Assembly (NCBI GenBank): GCA_963730995.1
Contig: CAVSUB010000013.1
Location: 1,922,001-1,986,000, forward strand
Length of the DNA stretch: 64,000 nt
Source of the DNA: CAVSUB01 sp963730995
GTDB lineage: Bacteria > Acidobacteriota > Vicinamibacteria > Vicinamibacterales > 2-12-FULL-66-21
Direction: 5' to 3'
The notes below the pieces were generated by a model. That model was given only the letters and a program-made list of their open reading frames with translations, was not told the origin of the DNA and made no database searches. The first letter of the stretch is position 1. Each line of letters opens with the position of its first letter. Below are positions 1-9,588 of the stretch, in pieces. A program made the translations under genes and the position numbers.

Positions 1-66
1 CCGCTTTCCGTTCTTGCGGTTCTTTAGTCTGACCCGTTTAGCTGTCTCCCTTCAGAGACCTCCAAC

Positions 67-1271
67 ATGGACCTCATACCCTACAACCTTCCCACGATCG
101 AAGAAGACGAGATCAACGAGGTCGTCGCCACGCTGCGATCCGGGTGGCTGACGACCGGGCGCAGGACCGCCCAGTTCGAGGCGGAGTTCAAGGCGTATGT
201 CCAGGCACCATGCGCCCTCGCGGTGAACTCGGCGACCGCCGGCCTGCACCTGGCGCTCGCGGCGCTGCAGATTGGTCCGGGCGACGAGGTCATCACCACG
301 CCTCTGACCTTCTGCTCGACGGTCAACACCATCATCCACGTCGGCGCGACACCGGTGCTGGCCGACATCGGGCCGGACGGAAACATCGATCCGCAGTCCA
401 TCGCGGACCGCATCACGCCACGAACGCGGGCGATCGTGCCGGTCCACCTCGGCGGGCTGCCGTGCGACATGGACAGCGATCTGGGAGCTGGCGCGTCGTC
501 ACGGATTGTTCGTGATCGAGGACGCCGCCCACGCCGTCGGATCTCACTACCAGGGTGCTCCCGATCGGAGCCGCTACATCCCGTCCACGGGCGCGCGGAG
601 CGACGCCGTGGCGTACAGCTTCTACGCCACGAAGAACCTGACGACGGGCGAGGGCGGAATGGTGACGACGCACGATCCCGCGCCTCGACGAACAAATGAG
701 GCTGCTCTGCCTGCACGGCATCAGCAAGGATGCCTGGAACCGGTACTCCGACCGCGGCAACTGGCAGTACGACGTCGTCCAGAGCGGCTTCAAGTACAAC
801 CTGAGTGACATCCAGTCGGCAATCGGCATCCACCAGCTGCGAAAACAGGAACGGTTCCGTCGAGACCCGAGCGGCGTTACGCCCGTTTGTACAGTCGAGG
901 CCCTCGCCGGTGTGCGAGGAGCTGGAGCTGCCCGCCAGACAACGAGTCGTCGCGGCATGCCTGGCACCTCTACAGTCTGCGGTTGAACCTGGACGCCCTC
1001 GATATCACCCGGGCCCAGTTCATCCAGGAACTGAGGAAGAGGAACATCTGCGCGAGCGTTCACTTCATTCCCATTCCGTTGCTCTCGTTCTTCGCGCCGT
1101 TCGCCGAGCTGCCCGCAGAACCAGTGCCCGAATGCTCTTGCCCTCTATCCACGTCTCGTGTCGCTGCCGCTGTACCCCGCCATGACCCAGGACCAGGTCC
1201 TCTACGTGGCGGAGTCGGTGAAGGAGATCGTGGCGTCGACGCAGGAAAATCATCGATCGCGTCCGTCCTGA
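67..1271 (+). CDS. DegT/DnrJ/EryC1/StrS aminotransferase, frameshifted
   Basis: A PLP-dependent sugar aminotransferase of the type that makes amino-deoxy nucleotide sugars for surface glycans. The ATG at 67 opens MDLIPYNLPTIEEDEI, typical of the family N-terminus, followed by the PLP/substrate region (AVNSATAGLHLAL, then DEVITTPLTF). The family signal then changes frame: FVIEDAAHAVGSHY near 506-550, FYATKNLTTGEGG near 620-660 (the Schiff-base lysine is probably codon 632-634), WQYDVVQSGFKYNLSDIQSA near 762-820, and a C-terminal part ending KEIVAST at 1271. At least four frameshifts (about 480-500, 680, 870-900 and 1120) are needed. About 400 aa when rejoined, normal for the family. No internal segment appears to be lost, so assembly indels are more likely than an ancient pseudogene. 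Confidence 0.85.
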
Positions 1272-1309
1272 GCGTGAGAGGGCACGCTGATGACAGATCA
1301 AGGCACTCC

Positions 1310-1326
1310 TGGCACAGCCGTGCTTT
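1310..1326 (+). promoter_or_regulatory. possible sigma-54 -24/-12 element with short spacing
   Basis: TGGCACAGCCGTGCTTT has a perfect -24 hexamer TGGCAC and a GC at -12, but GG and GC are separated by 9 bases rather than the canonical 10. Given the indels elsewhere a lost base is possible, but this is weak. It would drive the nucleotidyltransferase-PqqD-kinase-methyltransferase cassette. Confidence 0.2.
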
Positions 1327-1370
1327 TCAAGGTCGCTCTAACTCGATCAGCCTCCAAAGCGTATATATAT

Positions 1371-1395
1371 CTGTCAGGATTAAAAATCCTGGCAG
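1371..1395. terminator. AT-rich 11-bp stem-loop behind the aminotransferase
   Basis: CTGTCAGGATT pairs with AATCCTGGCAG across a loop of three A (one T:G wobble). It sits 100 nt after the aminotransferase stop and directly after a GTATATATAT run that is unusual in this GC-rich DNA. It could be a terminator, or part of a promoter or leader for the next cassette. Confidence 0.4.
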
Positions 1396-1806
1396 TTCTC
1401 GCGGCGGCGTGTTCTTAATGCACACAGGCGCTTCTCTCATCGCCAGGCGGCGGAAACGATCCCAATCACCATACGGCATCCCCCGAAGGGCGGCCCACCA
1501 TGGACACTCGAACCACGGACACCGACAATCGGCTCAGGGAAACACTGGAACGCGAGCTCTTGAGAACGTCGCCGGGAGTTTCTGAAGCGCGCCTTGCGAA
1601 CATGCGGTTACGCCGCTCCGATCGCCATGTCGTTTGCTGCTAGCGATCTCGCTCGGGCCGCCTCCTGCCCAGGCGTCGGCAACTGCGGCAACAGCGACTG
1701 GGCTCACAGTATGTGAGCCTACCGGGCTCTCGCATGATTCTCGGGTCCTGCGCTACGTCGACAACCGGCTGAACCGGCTCGCGTCGGTATTCCACTGCCC
1801 TCCGTC

Positions 1807-3053
1807 ATGGCCTCCGGTACCCGTCTGCTGCTCTCGGTGCTGTTCAAGAACTGCCTGCATCTCGGGACGGATCTGTCCCTCATCGAGCAGTCGCTCCAGC
1901 GGTTGCAGATGCGTGGACGGTCGCCGCTCTCGATGACTACTTCGACCATCGCGAGACACAGCTTGCCCCGCTGCTGTTCTGGCATCTCAAACAGAGGGGT
2001 CTGACGCGCCTGCTCGGAGAACGGCTGACGCGCGCCCTTGAAATCCGGTATCAGCGGAACGTCGCACGGAACTCGCTGCTGGAGCACGGCCTCGAGCGCG
2101 TCCTCGACCGGTTCGACAGCGAACGAATCGACGCGCTCGTACTGAAGGGTGCGTCCGTCTTCACGACCGACTTGTCAGCCTTCCGGAACGCCTTCGTCCT
2201 GTCGGACATCGATCTGCTGGTCAGGCCAACGGACATGCAACGGGCGATCGACGTGCCTCGTAGCCGACGGTCATTCGCTGACGGACCGTCAGGCCGCGAA
2301 CACCGGTCGTCAAGCAAGGCCTGACGTCGGCTGACGGTGTCACTCGAATCGATCTGCACTCGGCACTGTTCTGGACGATCGGCGGAGATTATCTCGACTA
2401 CGGGCCCGGGGATTTGTGGGAGCGCGCGACGATTGAGTCATTCCGCGGCCATCGGCTGGCCACGCTGTCTCCGGAGGACCAGCTCTGCCACCGCGTCGTC
2501 CACGACAGCGTCGGGCACGGAGCGCCCATCCTGACTAGCAGCACGTGCCGGCTGTACTACCTTGCGGTCCTGCTGATCGACTTCTACCGGGATCGAATCG
2601 ACTGGAAAAGGCTTCTTCAAGATCTGCAGCGCAAGCGGAGCGATCGGTTGTTCGTCGCCTGCGTCTATCATCGCAAATCGTGAGCTCGGCCTGCGGCTTC
2701 CGACCGAAATGGAACCGCTGCGCCGCCAGGCTCGGGCCGACCTGGCCGTCCTCGACGCGGTGACGGCGTTCGACCACCCGACTGGCGGACTACGGTCACC
2801 GGACGTCGCTCGCGTTGCTGACGGGCCGCACTCGCTCCCGAGCAACTCAGGCGGCTCGGTCAATTGCTCGTTCAGGATCCCGTTACGGGACCGCTGCGAG
2901 GGAAAGAGACGAGCGGAGGCGCCGCGGCACGTTCGTGGAGCGATTCGCGCTCCTGCTGCAAAATCCTCTGCCTGCAATCGGCGGCGGTTCTGCTTCATCG
3001 GTGCGGCAGGGTTCCGACACTGGCTGCGAAAGGAGAACGCGCATGTGGGATGA
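1807..3053 (+). CDS. NTP_transf_5-type nucleotidyltransferase, frameshifted
   Basis: An uncharacterised nucleotidyltransferase family (PF14907 type) often found with PqqD-like and HprK-like genes. The diagnostic core is ALVLKGASVF followed about 14 residues later by LSDIDLLVRPTDM (about 2130-2240). The D-x-D in SDIDLL is the expected metal-binding pair. Upstream, ETQLAPLLFWHLKQRGLTR matches the helical N-terminal region; downstream, RIDLHSALFWTIGG and SPEDQLCHRVVHDSVGHG (2340-2520) match the C-terminal half (the family has an 'LHW...L..ED.L.HL..H' pattern). Frameshifts occur near 1905, 2255, 2310, 2675, 2790 and later. The start at 1807 and the end near 3050 are estimates. Substrate unknown. 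Confidence 0.7.
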
Positions 3054-3320
3054 ACGGCTATCGGCCGAGCATCCGCGACTGACCTTCAGTACCGGGAGCT
3101 CGAGGACGGTGGAGTCATCTACGACACGACCGCCGAGCGCATTCACACGTTGAACGTCGCCGCGGCATACATCTGGAATTGCTGTGACGGCGTCCCACAA
3201 TCTGTCGGATATCGCGTCGGAATTGCACCAGCAGGCGACGTGTCCGCCGGAGCAGGCGTTGAAGGACGTCTCGACGCTCTCGCGTACTTCCAGCGCGAGG
3301 GACTCCTGCGGGTGCAATGA
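3043..3320 (+). CDS. PqqD-like peptide chaperone (HPr-rel-A type), frameshifted
   Basis: A small PqqD/RiPP-recognition-element-like protein of about 92 aa. ATG at 3043 follows an AGGAG ribosome-binding site 7 nt upstream. The signature lies across three frames: MWDERLSAEHPRLTF, then YRELEDGGVIYDTTAERIH and LNVAAAYIWNCCDG (3090-3190), then SDIASELHQQ and LAYFQREGLLRVQ ending at 3320. The beta-strand part 'GGVIYDTTAERIHTLN..A..IW' and helical 'FQREGLL' end are typical. The stop overlaps the ATG of the kinase gene (ATGA at 3317), so the two are translationally coupled. Such proteins present a leader peptide to a modifying enzyme; the partner here is presumably the adjacent kinase. Confidence 0.75.
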
Positions 3321-3881
3321 CGCCCTTCTACAGACTGCACTCCGGCGGAGTCGTGCGGAACGGCGCCGCGGTGCTGCTCGTCGGACCGAACGGGGCCGGC
3401 AAGACCACGCTCGTGTTGCGTCTCGTGCAACGAGGGGTTTTCCGTTCTCTCGGACGACGAAGTCTGGATCAGATCCGGAGTCACGACTCGCCCATCCGAC
3501 CGCAACGACCGCTGCTCCTGAAGGAGTCGGCCTGGGATCTGTTCCCGCACTGTCGCGACAAGTTCATCGAGACAGGCGAACAGGGATGTCGATCGTGGTG
3601 GCTCAGGCCGGAGGACCTGCGGCCCGCCTGCAAGGCCGAGCCGACGCCGGTGTGGGGAATGGTCGCGCTGAAACCTGCGTCGGGAGACCGCCCCTCATTG
3701 GAGGAGATTGGCCAGACCGAAGCGATCAGCTATCTTCTGCCGGAGTCGATGAACTTCCCTGAGGTTCGGGACATCGGACTCTCGACCCTCGTCAACATGG
3801 TCCGCTGCGGCCAGGTTGTTCAGGCTCACGAAAGGCGACCTGGACGAATCCGCCCAGATACTCTCCGGAGTCCTTCCATGA
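3317..3881 (+). CDS. HprK-related kinase, frameshifted
   Basis: Related to the C-terminal kinase domain of HPr kinase/phosphorylase. The N-terminal part reads MTPFYRLHSGGVVRNGAAV and then the Walker A motif GPNGAGKTTL (codons about 3385-3415). One frame away follows FSVLSDDEVWI, the SDD element seen in HprK-like kinases. The C-terminal end (LTKGDLDESAQILSGVLP) is recovered in another frame and stops at 3879-3881, overlapping the ATG of the methyltransferase. About 187 aa. Such kinases accompany PqqD-like and NTP_transf_5 proteins (the HPr-rel-A system, as I recall the TIGRFAM naming). Lasso-peptide clusters also use an HprK-like kinase, but none of the lasso maturation enzymes is present here. 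Confidence 0.75.
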
Positions 3882-4876
3882 AAAACGCCGCCGCCGACGC
3901 AGACGAATCGGTGAACTACTACTACTACTTGCGCATGATCAGGAAGGTCGAGCGAGATTCGTGCATTTCAGTCCGCCATTCAGGCCACTGTTCGCAAGGA
4001 CGACGTGGTCGTGGAGATCGGATCGGGCCTGGGCACGTACTCGTTCTTCGCGGCGCAGTCCGACGCGAGACGCGTCTACAGCATCGAGCGGGAGCGGGTC
4101 ATCGAGGTCGCCGAGGAGCTCGCGATCGAGGAATGGCCTGGCGGACCGCATCGCATTCATCCGCGGGGATTCGACGGAGACCGAGCTGCCGGAGAAGGCC
4201 GACGTGCTGATCATCGAGGATTTCAGCTCGCTGTTCCTGCGTCGTGGCCTGGAGGAGCTCGTGCGCGACGCTCTCGAGCGGCACCTCAAAGAGCAGGCGA
4301 TCACCGTGCCGCACGCCGTGTCACTGTATGTGGCGCCCGTTGGAGACGCTTCCCTCTGGCACAGCGTAGTGAACCTCGAAGAAGAGCACTATCAGCTGTA
4401 CGGTCTCGATCTGACCGTGCTCAGGGAGATGATGCTGGCAAGTCCGCACGTTCGGCAGATCGAGCCAGAGGCCTTGCTCGCGGCGCCGGTTACGTTCAAG
4501 ACCATCGTGCTCACGCAGCATGAAAGCTACTTGTTCGATGAGGTTCTCACCGTCACCATCAGCAAGTCGGGCATGATGTACGGCCTTGCCGGCTGGTTCG
4601 ATCTGACGCTCGCGGACGAACGTTCAATTGAGCAACGGACCCGGCAGCCACGAGTCGGTCTGGAGCCAGGTCTTCTTCCCGTTCGCGAGTCCGTTGCAGG
4701 TCACCGCCGGGGAGGTCGTCACGCTGAGACTGTCGTGTGCGAGGAGCTCGCGGACGCGGGATCTCTGGTGGACGTGGCAGGGATCGGCAGCGTCCGGGTC
4801 GGCTCACAATTGCTCGTTCCAGGGAATTGCGCTTCGGCCCAGCCAGTTGGGCACGCGCGGCGGCGGCGTTGGCTAA
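3878..4876 (+). CDS. PRMT-like SAM-dependent methyltransferase, frameshifted
   Basis: A class I methyltransferase with the architecture of protein arginine methyltransferases. ATG 3878 overlaps the kinase stop. Motif I is VVEIGSGLGTYSFFAA (4005-4055), the acidic motif II is YSIERERVIEVAEE, and a PRMT-like IIEDFSSLF segment follows (about 4210-4235) where PRMTs have the first glutamate of the double-E loop. The C-terminal beta-barrel is recognisable as YGLAGWFDL, then one frame later LSNGPGSHESVWSQVFFPF, aligning with the 'lSt.P....tHWkQ..f' stretch of PRMTs; the histidine of the THW loop is not conserved. Frameshifts near 3950, 4137 and 4622. About 332 aa rejoined. Target unknown; the coupling suggests it acts with the kinase and PqqD-like protein. 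Confidence 0.75.
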
Positions 4877-4942
4877 TCGAATCGGCAACCAAAGCGGCAG
4901 CGCGTGCGTCTCCGACGCTGGGGCGTTCTGGCGAGGACGCAC

Positions 4943-6208
4943 ATGAAGACATCGTGGTTCGTCGCCCTGGGAGTTCTGATTGTGTCGACGACTCTCTGGA
5001 TCATGACGACCTTGGTTCACTCACCGCCACACGCCGCGTCAGCGTCGGCGCCCACTCGGACGATCCTTTACTATCGCGACCCGATGCACCCCGCCTACAC
5101 GTCGGCGACTGCCGGAAAAGCACCGGACTGCGGCATGGACCTGGTGCCGGTGTATGCCGACGAAGCTGGGACTGCCGCAAGCCGCACGCCGCTCGACTCG
5201 AAAGTGATTCAGCTCAGTGCTGAGCACCAACAGATGATCGGCCTTCGGATCGGGCGCGTCGAGCAGGCGCCCGTGGCCCGGACCTTTCGGACGTTCGGTC
5301 GAGTGGCGGTCGACGAGAATCGCGTCTTCCCAGTCATGGCGGGAGGTGAAGGATGGGTCACCAGGACGTGGCCAGGTACGGCCACCGGCGATACCGTCCG
5401 AAGAAGTCAACCGCTCGCGTCGATCTACGGACGGGACTACACGACCGCGCAACGCACGTTTCTGTATGCCTTGCGAACGGCGGAAAACCCGCCCCCAGTG
5501 GCACAAAGCGACATCCAGGATCAGGCCGCTCTCACGCTTCAGGAAGCGAGGCTCACCCTTCAAAATATCGGCTTCGGAGCCCTGCAGATTGAAGAACTCG
5601 CGAGAAGCCGGCGTGTACTCCCGGAAGTAACGCTGACGTCTCCGGCCTCAGGCGTGATCACGGCGCGGAACGCGTCGCCCAATCAGAAGTTCGACCGTGG
5701 CGCTGAGTTGTTTCGCATCTCGGACCTGACCCATGTCTGGGTCGTGGCGTATCTCCTCGCCGACGACGAGAGCTCTGTTCGGCGAGGTGTTCGCGCCATC
5801 GTCTCTGTGCCGGGATCATCCAGCGGGGCCCTCGACGCGACCTTGACGGAAGCCCTCCCCCGCTATGATGGAAAAACCCGCACGCTCACAGTGCGGTTGG
5901 AAGCCGACAATCCCCATCAGAGGCTGAGGCCAAACATGGTCGTCGACGTCGAGTTCCACGTCAGCACTTCTGAAGCGACAACCGTGCCCGCTGATGCGGT
6001 CGTCGACTCGGGGCTCCGGAAAACGGTCTTCGTCGACCTTGGAGGAGGCGCCTTCGAGTCCCGCACCGTGCAAACGGGCTGGAGCTCCGGGGGGCGCGTG
6101 CAGATCGTGCAGGGACTGAACCCCGGCGAAGCCATCGTAGTGTCGGGAACCTTCCTGCTCGACTCCGAGAGTCGATTCCGGCTGCGGGCCACTGGCGGGC
6201 ATGATTGA
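4943..6208 (+). CDS. cusB: CusB-type RND periplasmic adaptor with heavy-metal-binding domain
   Basis: Membrane-fusion subunit of a tripartite metal-efflux pump, intact at about 421 aa. I chose ATG 4943 (GAGGA 5 nt upstream) over the longer 4904 reading. After an N-terminal membrane anchor (SWFVALGVLIVSTTLWIM) comes a short heavy-metal-binding domain, YYRDPMHPAYTS...DCGMDLVPVY, the hallmark of Cu/Ag-type adaptors. Then follow the barrel-sandwich hybrid (FRTFGRVAVDENRVFPV; LTSPASGVITARNASPNQKF) and the beta-barrel/membrane-proximal region. The stop overlaps the start of the RND pump by 8 nt. No CusC/TolC-like outer-membrane gene is present, so the pump must borrow one. The metal-binding domain favours Cu(I)/Ag(I) over Zn/Co. 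Confidence 0.9.
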   Translation: MKTSWFVALGVLIVSTTLWIMTTLVHSPPHAASASAPTRTILYYRDPMHPAYTSATAGKAPDCGMDLVPVYADEAGTAASRTPLDSKVIQLSAEHQQMIGLRIGRVEQAPVARTFRTFGRVAVDENRVFPVMAGGEGWVTRTWPGTATGDTVRRSQPLASIYGRDYTTAQRTFLYALRTAENPPPVAQSDIQDQAALTLQEARLTLQNIGFGALQIEELARSRRVLPEVTLTSPASGVITARNASPNQKFDRGAELFRISDLTHVWVVAYLLADDESSVRRGVRAIVSVPGSSSGALDATLTEALPRYDGKTRTLTVRLEADNPHQRLRPNMVVDVEFHVSTSEATTVPADAVVDSGLRKTVFVDLGGGAFESRTVQTGWSSGGRVQIVQGLNPGEAIVVSGTFLLDSESRFRLRATGGHD

Positions 6209-9200
6209 CCGTCTGATCGATATCTCAGCCAGACATCGATTCATAGTCGTGATCCTCGTCGCGGCGGCAGCCATGACTGGCTGGCACTCGATGACCCGAT
6301 TGCCGCTCGACGCCCTCCCGGACATCGGCGACAAGCAGGTAATCATCTATTCCCGGTGGGATCGTAGTCCCGACCTGCTCGACGCCCACGTCACACACCC
6401 CATCGTCTCCGCCCTGCTCGGCGCACCAAAGGTCAAGTCGGTTCGCGGCTTCTCCGATTTCGGTGCCTCGTTCATCCACGTCATCTTCGACGATGACGTC
6501 GACCTCTACTGGGCGAGAGCGCGAACGCTCGAGTATCTCTCGAGCGTCCTCCCAAAACTCCCCGACGGCGTGCAGTCCGAGCTCGGACCGGATGCCACCT
6601 CGCTGGGCTGGGTATTCCAGTACGTGCTGGTGGATCCTTCCGGCAAGCACGGGCCGTCAGAGCTTCGTTCCTACCAAGATTGGTATCTCAAGTACTACCT
6701 GAAAGCTGTTCCAGGTGTCGCGGAGGTCGCTACCGTCGGAGGATTGGTCCGTCAGTACCAAGTCAACGTCGATCCGAGTCGCCTGCGAGCCTATGGCCTC
6801 CCGATCCAACGAGTGGTTGGCGCGTTGAGGAGCGGAAATCGAGATGCCGGAGGTCAAGTCATCGAATCAGGCGGCAGCGAGGTACATGGTGCGCGGACTC
6901 GGCTCCGCCAGGACAATCGAAGACTTGGGTGAGACGCTGGTCGCTTCCGAGGCGGACGGAACACCCGTCCGCATCAAAGACGTTGCCCACGTGACCATCG
7001 GATCCGAATTCCGAAGAGGAGCGACGGACCTGGACGGTTCGGGAGACGCCGTGTCCGGACTAATCGTCATGCGGCAGGGCGAGAACGCACTCGACGTGAT
7101 CGACAACGTCAAGGCTCGGATCCGCCAGCTCGAGTCCTCTCTGCCTCCGGGTGTGGAGATCGTGACGGTCTACGATCGTTCCGACTTGATCCGTCGGTCC
7201 GTTGCGACGCTCACATGGACCATTCTCGAGGTGATGGCGACGGTAGCGGTCGTGATCGTGATGTTCCTCACGCACGTGCCCAGCATCGCGGTTCCGTTGA
7301 TCACGCTCCCGCTTGCTGTCTTGATTTCCTTCATACCGCTTCAGCTCCTGCGAATCGACCTCAACATCATGTCGCTGAGCGGGATCGCGCTCGCGATAGG
7401 GGCACTCGTCGACGCGGGCATCGTCGTCGTCGAGCAGACACACAAGAGGCTCGAAGAGTGGGATCGTGACGGGCGGCCTGGAGATGCGCACGACGTAATC
7501 CTGCGCGCGATCAAGCAGGTGGCAAGGCCAAGCTTTTTCGCGCTGATCATCATGGCCGTGTCCTTTCTTCCGGTCCTCACGCTCCAAGGCGAGGAGGGCC
7601 GCCTGTTCAAGCCGCTTGCTTACACGAAGACATTGACCGTGCTGGTCGCTGCGATCTTGGCGGTCACGTTGGATCCCGCGCTGCGTCTGCTGTTCACTCG
7701 TACCAGCCAGTTCCAGTTTCGCCCAGTGTGGCTTCGCGCGGCGGCGAACGCGGTACTCGTCGGCACGATCCAGCCGGAAGAGAAGCACCCTCTGAGCCGG
7801 CGAATCATGGGACTCTATGGGCCCGTGGTGGAATGGTCATTGCGCCACAAGACGGTTGTTCTGGCCGTCGTGCTCGTGCTGCTTGCTGGAACTGTCCCGA
7901 TCTGGCAGCGGCTGAGTGCGGAATTCATGCCTCCACTTGATGAAGGGGCAGTGCTGTACATGCCGAGCACCATGCCGGGCATCTCAATCGGAGAGGCACA
8001 GCGAGTGCTCCACGCGGCCGACCGGACCCTGAAGGCGCAGTTCCCCGAAATCGAGCGCGTCTTGGGGAAGGCCGGTCGCGCCGACACCGCGACCGATCCC
8101 GCACCCTTGTCCATGTTCGAGACGCTGATCGTCCTTCGGCCTCCCTCGTCATGGCGGCGGGTCGAAACCTGGTATTCATCCTGGGCCCCCGAATGGGTCA
8201 AATCCATCGCACGGCACATCACTCCCGACCACATTTCGTTGGAAGCGCTGATCAGCGAGATGAACCAGGCGCTGACGATCCCAGGTGTCGCGAATGCGTG
8301 GTCGATGCCAATCCGCGGCCGAATCGACATGCTCACGACCGGTGTGCGCACTCCGCTCGGGTTGAAGATCACGGGCAGCAGCGTGCAGGAAATCGAACGG
8401 GTCGGCGGCGCGATCGCCACGACGCTGCGCTCAGTCCCTGGGACCCGAAGCGTATTTCTGGAGCGCATGGGCGAAGGACGGTTCCTCGACTTCCGGTGGA
8501 ACCGCGCTGCCTTGACGAGTGCGGGGCTCACGATAGACGAGGCGCAGTCGGCGGTCGAGTACGCCATTGGTGGCGAGAACGTCGCGGTTTCGATCCAGGG
8601 CCGGGAGCGCTATCCGATTAATGTGAGATATGCGTCCGACTTTCGGAGCGATCTCCCGGCTCTGTCGCGCGTTCTGGTGGCCGGCGCCGGTGGCGACCAT
8701 CAATTCACGACAGGCGAACTCGCCGACATCCAGACCACCACCGGTCCAGCGATGCTTCGGAACGAAGATGGGCTCTTGACGGCCTACATTTATCTCGATC
8801 TTGCCGAAAGAGATCTTGCCGCCTACACGAACCGAGCGAATCGGGTCCTTCGCGAGGCTGTGACGCTGCCCGCAGGTTCTGCAGTCTCGTGGACCGGCCA
8901 GTACGAAGCTATTGAAAGGGTCCACCGCCAATTGAAGGAGATTGTGCCGTTGACCCTGCTGGCAATCATTCTTCTGTTGTATGTCAGCACGCGATCGTTT
9001 GGCAAAACGCTCATCGTCCTGCTCGCGGTCCCCTTCTCCGCCATCGGCGCAATCTGGATTCTCTTTCTGCTTGGCTATTCGACGAGCGTCGCGGTTTGGG
9101 TTGGACTTATCGCACTTATGGGCGTCGATGCGGAGACCGGCGTCTTCATGTTGTTGTATCTGGACGATGCCTATGACCGAGCCAAGCGAGAGAATCGCCT

Positions 9201-9456
9201 GAAAAGCACGGCCGATTTGCGGCGCGCCGTTGTCGAGGGTGCGGCGCGTCGAGTGCGGCCGAAGTTCATGACGGTCATGACGATATTCCTAGGTCTTTTG
9301 CCCATTATGTGGTCGACGGGGACCGGCTCAGATCTGGTGAAGCGAATCGCCGCACCGATGATTGGCGGGATCTTCACGTCGTTCGTGCTGGAGTTGATCG
9401 TGTATCCGGTTGTCTACCACGCCTGGAAGTCTCGATCCGAGCCGCTGGCTTCGTGA
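6201..9456 (+). CDS. cusA: CusA/CzcA-type heavy-metal RND efflux pump, one frameshift
   Basis: Inner-membrane proton-driven metal exporter, about 1085 aa when one frameshift near 6885 (VIESGGSE to YMVRGLGSA) is repaired. N-terminal ISARHRFIVVILV is the first membrane helix and LPDIGDKQVIIYS the conserved family stretch. The charged proton-relay residues of CusA-type pumps appear conserved: Asp in GALVDAG (codon 7411), Glu in DAETG (9133) and Lys in RPKFMT (9262). Two methionines that align, from memory, with CusA metal ligands are present (MFETLIV, codon 8113; RIDML, 8329); I could not place the third. TMGTGSDLV-like and RIAAPMIGGIFTSF segments form the C-terminal helices. Co-transcribed with the adaptor. 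Confidence 0.9.
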
Positions 9457-9588
9457 CCAGATTCCTGTAGTCTGTCACTCACTTTCGTTTACAATACGTC
9501 GCGCAGGCGAGGCCCTCATGTGTTCTCCGCCGCATCCCGTCCATCACGAGTCGCGTCGGCTGACGATCCCGAAGAAAGAGGCGTTCTC

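Larger units (their letters stand above)
1272..1806 (+). other. gap before the kinase/PqqD cassette, with a possible 47-aa ORF
   Basis: No recognisable family was found here. An ATG at 1500 opens a 47-codon ORF (MDTRTTDTDNRLRETLERE..., ending HVVCC, stop at 1641-1643). A purine-rich GAAGGGCGG lies 7-15 nt upstream and could serve as a ribosome-binding site. It could be a small peptide gene belonging to the cassette that follows, or the start of a longer frameshifted protein, since open sequence continues in other frames to about 1800. I cannot decide between these. The gap also holds the sigma-54-like sequence and AT-rich hairpin listed separately. Confidence 0.3.

Noticed and set aside
3043..3881. 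Lasso-peptide biosynthetic cluster
   Set aside because: PqqD-like and HprK-like proteins occur in some, but there is no transglutaminase-like protease, no asparagine-synthetase-like cyclase and no recognisable precursor.
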